From contig JAGCAV010000188.1 of assembly GCA_017652545.1 (NCBI GenBank), positions 1 through 11,253 of the forward strand: DNA of 11,253 nucleotides, written 5' to 3'. Every line of letters begins with the position of its first letter. Position 1 is the first letter of the stretch. The notes beneath the pieces are model-generated. The model searched no databases. It was not told the DNA's origin and saw only the letters and a program-made list of their open reading frames with translations. Made by a program: the position numbers and the translations under genes. The stretch comes from Lachnospiraceae bacterium. GTDB taxonomy: Bacteria > Bacillota_A > Clostridia > Lachnospirales > Lachnospiraceae. Positions 7,599-11,253 of this stretch are shown here, piece after piece.

Positions 7599-7952
7599 TC
7601 AGAAAAAAATCCTGCCGGCTTTCCTGGTGCATACGGTAAACCAGACGATCACTGCGACAAAGATCATGTAGAAGATCCAGTACACGATTCCCGGCAGAGG
7701 AGCCACATAACTCTGAAACAGGCCGACACCGCCGCTGAGAACAGCCGCAAGACCGAAGATCAAAAGTCTCGGTCCGATATAACTCTTGAAACCTTCCAGG
7801 TCCTTGCACTTTTTCGGATCCTGGGCCTTGGAGATCACCAGGCCCTGCTTGATCTCATTTTTGAAGACAAGCATATACCACCCGTAGATCACGTAAACGC
7901 CTGCACCGACCACGATCAGATCCATCAGTCCCATCATCGATGTTGTATCCAT
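7599..7952 (-). CDS. Uncharacterised small membrane protein, three predicted helices
   Basis: A 117-residue integral membrane protein that I do not recognise. Hydrophobic helices lie at about 8-30, 60-82 and 88-108. The loop between the first two (about 31-58) is charged, with KNEIKQG, DPKKCKDLEGFKSY and a cysteine at 49; the tail is basic (CTRKAGRIFF). By the positive-inside trend that loop and the C-terminus would both be cytoplasmic, which three helices can satisfy only if the N-terminus is outside. GGAGG six bases before the ATG at 7950-7952 is a good ribosome binding site. It starts 23 bp after the thrC stop and ends just before the shared terminator, so it is very likely co-transcribed with thrC. 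A link to threonine metabolism or transport is only a possibility from position; no catalytic motif is visible. Confidence 0.85.
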   Translation of the reverse strand: MDTTSMMGLMDLIVVGAGVYVIYGWYMLVFKNEIKQGLVISKAQDPKKCKDLEGFKSYIGPRLLIFGLAAVLSGGVGLFQSYVAPLPGIVYWIFYMIFVAVIVWFTVCTRKAGRIFF

Positions 7953-7975
7953 TTCATTCCTCCATCTTTATATGT

Positions 7976-9490
7976 TTACCTGCATTCTTTGCTCATCAGT
8001 CCCAGCTGCTTCTCCACCTGCGCCTTCATGTCGGTGCTGTCGATCACGATATCATGCAGCACGGGCGCTTCTTTCAGTTCCGCCACGGCGGCAGGAAGAG
8101 GAACGCCGCTGATCTTCTCCAGTTCATCCGCAAGGACCAGATCGTCCGTGTCTTTCCTGACAGACGCTTTTCCTCTGAGTGCCTCCATAACGCTTCTTGT
8201 GAATTTGTACGGACTGGCGGTAGACGCGATGACACAGGGCGTATCGTCGTCCGTCTCATTCCTGTACTGATCATACACGCACGCCGCTACGGCCGTATGC
8301 GGATCGATCAGGTAATGCTCCTTCTCAAACAGCCCGCGGATCCTGGCTGCGCAAGCATCCATATCCGCACACCCCCCGTAGAAGTCCTCCATGAACTGCT
8401 TCATTGAACCGCTGATCTGATAGCTGCCCTCTTTTGTCAGCTGTTCCATCAGCATGCTGCTCTGGTCACTGCTTTCCTGCGCGGCTGCATAGATCAGCCG
8501 TTCAAGATTGCTTGAGATCAGGATATCCATGGATGGGGATGTCGTCAGAATAAACTCTCTCCTCCTGTCATACGTCCCGGTCTCGAAAAAGTCCGTGAGC
8601 ACCCTGTTTTCGTTGGAAGCGCAGATCAGCTTCCGGATCGGCAGTCCCATCCGCTTTGCGTAATAGGCAGCCAGAATGTTGCCGAAATTGCCGGTCGGAA
8701 CGGTCACGTTCATGCTCTCCCCGCAGGCGAGCTTTCCCTGTCTGACCATCTGCGCGTAAGCGTACACATAATAGACGATCTGGGGGACCAGCCGCCCGAT
8801 ATTGATCGAATTGGCGGACGAGAACCTGAAGCCGCTTTCCTTCATCCGTGAACGCAGTTCGGGGTCGGAAAAGATGGCCTTTACACCATTCTGCGCATCA
8901 TCAAAGTTGCCCCGGATACCGACCACAGAGACGTTTCTGCCTGTCTGTGTCACCATCTGTCTTTCCTGTATGGGGCTTACCCCGTATTTGGGATAGAACA
9001 CGATGATCCTGGTTCCCGGAACATCCGCGAATCCTGCCAGCGCCGCTTTTCCCGTATCACCGGATGTGGCTGTGAGGATCACGATCTCATCTGTCACCCC
9101 GCATTTTGCCGCGGCACAGGTCATCAGATACGGCAGGATCGACAGGGCCATATCCTTGAAGGCGATCGTCTTGCCATGGAACAGTTCCAGATATGCGGCA
9201 TGGGCTGTTTCATGCAGAGGAGCAATCAGTTCCGTATCAAATTTGCTGTCGTAAGCACCTTCCACACACTTTTTCAGTTCCTCCTCCGAGAAATCCGAAA
9301 ACCACTCCCTCATGATCATGAGTGCCGTTTCACGGTAATCCATCTGTGTGAGTTCCGACAGGGAGACGGGCAAAGCCGGAATGGTTTCCGGAACAAAGAG
9401 GCCTCCGTCCCGCGAAAGTCCCTGCAGGATCGCTTCCGCTGCCGTCACTTTTATGGTATTGTCCCTGGTACTTGTGTAGAATACTGCCAT
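7976..9490 (-). CDS. thrC: Threonine synthase
   Basis: A 504-residue pyridoxal-phosphate enzyme of the long (yeast and E. coli-like) threonine synthase class. It converts O-phosphohomoserine and water to threonine and phosphate, the last step of threonine synthesis. The N-terminal domain begins FYTSTRDN and has the RDGGLFVPE segment; the cofactor lysine is Lys112 in TIAFKDMAL; phosphate-binding stretches are ATSGDTGKAA (141-150) and the glycine-rich GNFGN (267-271). The reading frame is open for another 120 codons upstream, but the family N-terminus begins at the ATG at 9488-9490, which has GAGG eight bases upstream. The upstream extension shows no family similarity. No other thr genes are adjacent. 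Transcription probably starts near 9873, giving an unusually long leader; a nearer promoter is not evident. A 117-residue membrane protein gene follows. Confidence 0.96.
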   Translation of the reverse strand: MAVFYTSTRDNTIKVTAAEAILQGLSRDGGLFVPETIPALPVSLSELTQMDYRETALMIMREWFSDFSEEELKKCVEGAYDSKFDTELIAPLHETAHAAYLELFHGKTIAFKDMALSILPYLMTCAAAKCGVTDEIVILTATSGDTGKAALAGFADVPGTRIIVFYPKYGVSPIQERQMVTQTGRNVSVVGIRGNFDDAQNGVKAIFSDPELRSRMKESGFRFSSANSINIGRLVPQIVYYVYAYAQMVRQGKLACGESMNVTVPTGNFGNILAAYYAKRMGLPIRKLICASNENRVLTDFFETGTYDRRREFILTTSPSMDILISSNLERLIYAAAQESSDQSSMLMEQLTKEGSYQISGSMKQFMEDFYGGCADMDACAARIRGLFEKEHYLIDPHTAVAACVYDQYRNETDDDTPCVIASTASPYKFTRSVMEALRGKASVRKDTDDLVLADELEKISGVPLPAAVAELKEAPVLHDIVIDSTDMKAQVEKQLGLMSKECR

Positions 9491-9579
9491 GCTCTTTTCC
9501 TCTTCAAAACAAGAAGCAGCCAGAACCGGATCCCGACTGCTTTCCTGAAACCGCATTCCCGGCGCAACCGGCGTCGCGC

Positions 9580-9714
9580 TCAGAACCGCATTGTAGTCTG
9601 TACTGCGTATACCTCTCCCGGTGCTCCGCCGTCGATCTCTGAAAGAAGACACCAGGCGGCCGCAAGCATGATCAGCACGCAGATCGCTATCAGTATCGCT
9701 CTGATAATTTTCAT
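9580..9714 (-). CDS. Possible 44-residue isoleucine-rich membrane peptide
   Basis: A small open frame in the thrC leader. It begins MKIIRAILIAICVLIM, continues hydrophobic to about residue 24 (AAAWCLL), then has a short polar tail (SEIDGG, VYAVQTT) before TGA. The shape is that of a secreted or single-pass membrane peptide, and it has six isoleucines in its first 15 residues. Against it, there is no Shine-Dalgarno sequence at a usable distance; the closest GGAGGG is about 29 bases away. The ATG sits in the 3' arm of a six-pair hairpin (9711-9728). An in-frame stop lies three codons upstream, so this ATG is the only likely start. It may be a real small protein, a leader peptide whose translation affects thrC, a gene remnant, or chance. 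I cannot decide. Confidence 0.3.
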   Translation of the reverse strand: MKIIRAILIAICVLIMLAAAWCLLSEIDGGAPGEVYAVQTTMRF

Positions 9715-9731
9715 GTCCCGTCACATGACCG

Positions 9732-9788
9732 TCAAGGTCTGTCCCTCCATACGCTATTTGGTAATAATCCACCACGTAAGTACGGCAT
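9732..9788 (-). CDS. Possible 18-codon leader open frame
   Basis: The ATG at 9786-9788 is preceded by AGAAGGGG four bases upstream, a reasonable ribosome binding site. It opens an 18-residue frame, MPYLRGGLL then PNSVWRDRP, ending 17 bases before the start of the 44-codon frame. It has no run of threonine or isoleucine codons, so classical amino-acid attenuation is not suggested. It is recorded because it is the best-supported start in the thrC leader. Confidence 0.2.
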   Translation of the reverse strand: MPYLRGGLLPNSVWRDRP

Positions 9789-9799
9789 GCAACCCCTTC

Positions 9800-9821
9800 T
9801 TCCCGGTCCCCATTCCGGGAA
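9800..9821 (-). promoter_or_regulatory. Hairpin in the thrC leader
   Basis: TTCCCGG (minus strand) pairs with CCGGGAA through seven base pairs around an eight-base loop, about 55 bases after the predicted transcription start. No T run follows on either strand, so it is not a terminator by itself. Confidence 0.4.
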
Positions 9822-9879
9822 ATATCCGGCAGCCAAAATGCGGCACGCACTTTTTATTTGCCAGATGATAAGTGACTTT

Positions 9880-9908
9880 ATTATATGTACATCGTCAAAA
9901 AATGTCAA
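9880..9908 (-). promoter_or_regulatory. Perfect-consensus sigma-A promoter upstream of thrC
   Basis: On the minus strand TTGACA (9903-9908) is followed after exactly 17 bases by TATAAT (9880-9885): both boxes match the housekeeping consensus at all six positions with the optimal spacer. The TGA stop codon of the NUDIX gene (9905-9907) lies inside the -35 box. The predicted start is near 9873. It is by far the best promoter match in the window and presumably drives thrC and the following membrane protein gene, or a short RNA in the leader. Confidence 0.85.
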
Positions 9909-10405
9909 TACGGCTGCGCGCTCTCCCCGGGATCGCGCATATGGCAGCCATAGTCAGCCCATTCCTTCAGCGATTCCCCCTGATACGTCAGTTTCATGTG
10001 GACCGGGCCTTCCGAGTGAAGGAGCTTATCCAGGAACAGACGGTCTCCTTCCCAGAGCGGAAGCCCCATCACGTCTTCCTCGGGGATCCACTCGAGCGTC
10101 CCCTCCGGGCAGTCCTTCCGGAGCGTCCCCTCAAACGAAGCGGCGTCATAGAGCATCATGTATTCATCATCCCAGACATCGGAAATAAAACTGATCACGC
10201 CTCTGAACCTGTACGATCTCAGGGTCAGGCCTGTCTCTTCACGCACTTCACGAAGCATGCATTCATCCGGGGATTCTCCGTTTTCAAGCTTTCCCCCGAC
10301 ACCGATCCATTTTCCTTCGTTTTCGTCAAAAGCCTTCTTATTTCTGAAAAGCATCAGAACCCGGCCTTTGTTCCGAATATAGCAGAGTGTCGTAATCTTA
10401 GCCAA
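9905..10405 (-). CDS. NUDIX hydrolase, MutT-like
   Basis: A 166-residue cytoplasmic NUDIX-family hydrolase. The full Nudix box runs from Gly38 to about Leu60: GKLENGE, seven residues, then REVREETGL, holding the metal-binding glutamates (Glu53, Glu56 and Glu57 region). The N-terminal MAKITTLCYI followed by RVLMLFRNKK resembles the 8-oxo-dGTP diphosphatase group that cleans oxidised nucleotides, but substrate cannot be fixed from the box alone. The start is a TTG at 10403-10405, chosen because AGAGGGGG lies six bases upstream and the family N-terminus begins there. The ribosome binding site overlaps the TAG stop of the upstream deacetylase gene (10418-10420), so translation is probably coupled. 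The NUDIX stop codon is embedded in the thrC promoter. No terminator separates it from thrC. Confidence 0.92.
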   Translation of the reverse strand: MAKITTLCYIRNKGRVLMLFRNKKAFDENEGKWIGVGGKLENGESPDECMLREVREETGLTLRSYRFRGVISFISDVWDDEYMMLYDAASFEGTLRKDCPEGTLEWIPEEDVMGLPLWEGDRLFLDKLLHSEGPVHMKLTYQGESLKEWADYGCHMRDPGESAQPY

Positions 10406-10417
10406 AGGCAGCCCCCT

Positions 10418-11253
10418 CTAATAAAAATTGTAATAGCTTTTTCCGGCAGTCAGCGTTGTTTTTCCTTTGTATCTGGCCAGTTCACTCACAGTCACAAGCT
10501 GATATCCCCTGTTGATCAGGGTCGGGATAATGGTCTCTGCAGCGACAACTGTCGAATAGTGAACATCATGCATCAGGATGATCGCGCCATTCTTCGCTGA
10601 ATTCACCGCGTTGTTCACCGTGGCGGACGGGTTTCCTGTGTTGGCCCAGTCATTTGTGTCGACAGACCAGTAAATGGATGGCAGTCCCGCAGCCTGAAGG
10701 ATCCGGGAGACATTATGGCCGGTACCGTAGGGCAGCCGGCAGACCGTCGGCGCCTTGCCGCAGGCGGCTCTGATCTTTGATGTGCAGGCGGAGAACTGGG
10801 CACTGATCGCTGCGGAATCCAGATTGGCCATGTTCGGATGACTGTCTGAGTGATTGCCCAGTTCACATTTCAGGCTGACCATCCGTTTGACTGTCGCGGC
10901 ATGTGAGGGGACAGCCGTCCCCACCATGAAAAACGTTGCCCGCGCGTGATATTTCTGCAGACAGTTCAGCAGTCTGTCCGTGTAAGGGCCCGGCCCGTCA
11001 TCAAAGGTCAGCGCGATCATCGGTTTCGTGGGATCAACATTTCCCTCCACTTTGTGGTTCGGGTCATATGTTCCGTCATTTTTGAAGAAATACCATTTAT
11101 CACCAATCAGCTGCTCACCTGTCACGCGAACGCCGTTTTCATCCACATAATACCTTGTCCCGTCCAGATTGATCCAGCTTTTGGTGATGACAAAGCCCTT
11201 CTGTCCTGCATAGTAATGGTTTTTTCCCGCTTTGAACCACGTATTGGCCTTCA
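10418..11253 (-). CDS. Polysaccharide deacetylase with cell-wall-binding repeats, 5' end missing
   Basis: The last 277 codons are in the window; the frame stays open to the right edge, so the start lies outside. The N-terminal visible part (fragment residues about 1-65) holds aromatic, glycine-rich cell-wall-binding repeats of the choline- or glucan-binding type: WINLDGTRYYVDENG and then KWYFFKNDGTYD. The NodB homology domain follows with all its motifs: TFDDGP (82-87), HSDSH (134-138), RLPYG (172-176), DTNDW (198-202) and LMHD (226-229). The metal-binding Asp-His-His and the catalytic residues are therefore intact. Such enzymes remove N- or O-acetyl groups from peptidoglycan, chitin-like or capsule glycans; here the repeats suggest an exported enzyme held at the cell wall. 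A GTG at 11144-11146 could be read as a start but it interrupts a repeat, so it is not one. NUDIX follows with 12 bp between. Confidence 0.93.
   Translation of the reverse strand, partial: KANTWFKAGKNHYYAGQKGFVITKSWINLDGTRYYVDENGVRVTGEQLIGDKWYFFKNDGTYDPNHKVEGNVDPTKPMIALTFDDGPGPYTDRLLNCLQKYHARATFFMVGTAVPSHAATVKRMVSLKCELGNHSDSHPNMANLDSAAISAQFSACTSKIRAACGKAPTVCRLPYGTGHNVSRILQAAGLPSIYWSVDTNDWANTGNPSATVNNAVNSAKNGAIILMHDVHYSTVVAAETIIPTLINRGYQLVTVSELARYKGKTTLTAGKSYYNFY

Larger units (their letters stand above)
9491..9879 (-). other. Long thrC leader region with hairpins and small open frames
   Basis: This interval of about 390 bases lies between the NUDIX gene and thrC and has no recognised gene. 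If transcribed from the promoter at 9880-9908 it would be the thrC leader. It can form TTCCCGG with CCGGGAA (9800-9821, seven pairs, eight-base loop), a TACG...CGTA stem with inner TGGT...ACCA (about 9749-9777), and TCATGT with ACATGA (9711-9728). I see no T-box signature, no threonine-rich leader peptide, and no hairpin plus T run, so it does not match a known attenuator that I recognise. It could hold a leader-encoded regulator, an unrecognised riboswitch, or simply be untranslated spacer. Confidence 0.5.

Noticed and set aside
9491..9850. 120-residue N-terminal extension of threonine synthase
   Set aside because: It is in frame, but the family N-terminus begins at the ATG at 9490 with a ribosome binding site, and the extension's sequence is arginine- and aspartate-rich without similarity to the family.
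9491..9879. T-box, threonine-rich attenuator peptide or known riboswitch in the thrC leader
   Set aside because: I looked for the T-box GGUGGNACCGCG core, threonine codon runs and a terminator with T run and found none; common riboswitch cores I know were not seen either.

Overview
The window reads as chromosomal DNA from a low-to-mid-GC Firmicute of class Clostridia, most likely Lachnospiraceae. This rests on the gene families present (a GerMN lipoprotein, ComEA with an SLBB plus helix-hairpin-helix layout, a long clostridial-type citrate synthase, a cell-wall-repeat polysaccharide deacetylase), strong AAGGAG-type ribosome binding sites, and the gene order. There are no phage, insertion sequence, CRISPR, tRNA or rRNA features. 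The window is mostly housekeeping, and no complete new system is evident.

Region 1 (1-4354, minus strand) is a probable five-gene operon. It is transcribed from a sigma-A-like promoter at 4326-4354: comEA, an OmpR-type response regulator, its HAMP histidine kinase, a two-domain GerMN lipoprotein, and the first 41 codons of a gene that fits comEC. ComEA and ComEC would bind DNA at the surface and pass it through the membrane; the two-component system and the spore-germination-type lipoprotein sit between them. Two structures stand out. A perfect hairpin overlaps the comEA Shine-Dalgarno sequence. A purine-rich tandem repeat array fills the leader of the putative comEC, and its last unit supplies that gene's ribosome binding site.

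Region 2 (4373-7568) holds glycerol kinase (glpK, minus) and citrate synthase (gltA, plus), divergent from a 264-bp regulatory interval. Each has an extended -10 promoter candidate. gltA has a hairpin in its leader and ends in a strong terminator that probably serves both strands. GlpK lacks a histidine in the segment where the HPr-phosphorylated histidine lies in enterococcal enzymes.

Region 3 (7599-11253, minus strand) begins at the right edge with a polysaccharide deacetylase bearing cell-wall-binding repeats (5' end outside the window), tightly followed by a NUDIX hydrolase. The -35 box of a perfect-consensus promoter (TTGACA, 17 bp, TATAAT) overlaps the NUDIX stop codon. It starts a transcript about 380 nt upstream of threonine synthase (thrC). 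That long leader contains hairpins, an 18-codon open frame with a plausible ribosome binding site, and a 44-codon isoleucine-rich membrane-peptide-like open frame. thrC is followed after 23 bp by an unrecognised three-helix membrane protein, and the unit converges on the gltA terminator.

The observations most worth follow-up are the thrC leader with its perfect promoter and small open frames, the GGAG repeat array ahead of putative comEC, and the comEA-two-component-GerMN-comEC arrangement.
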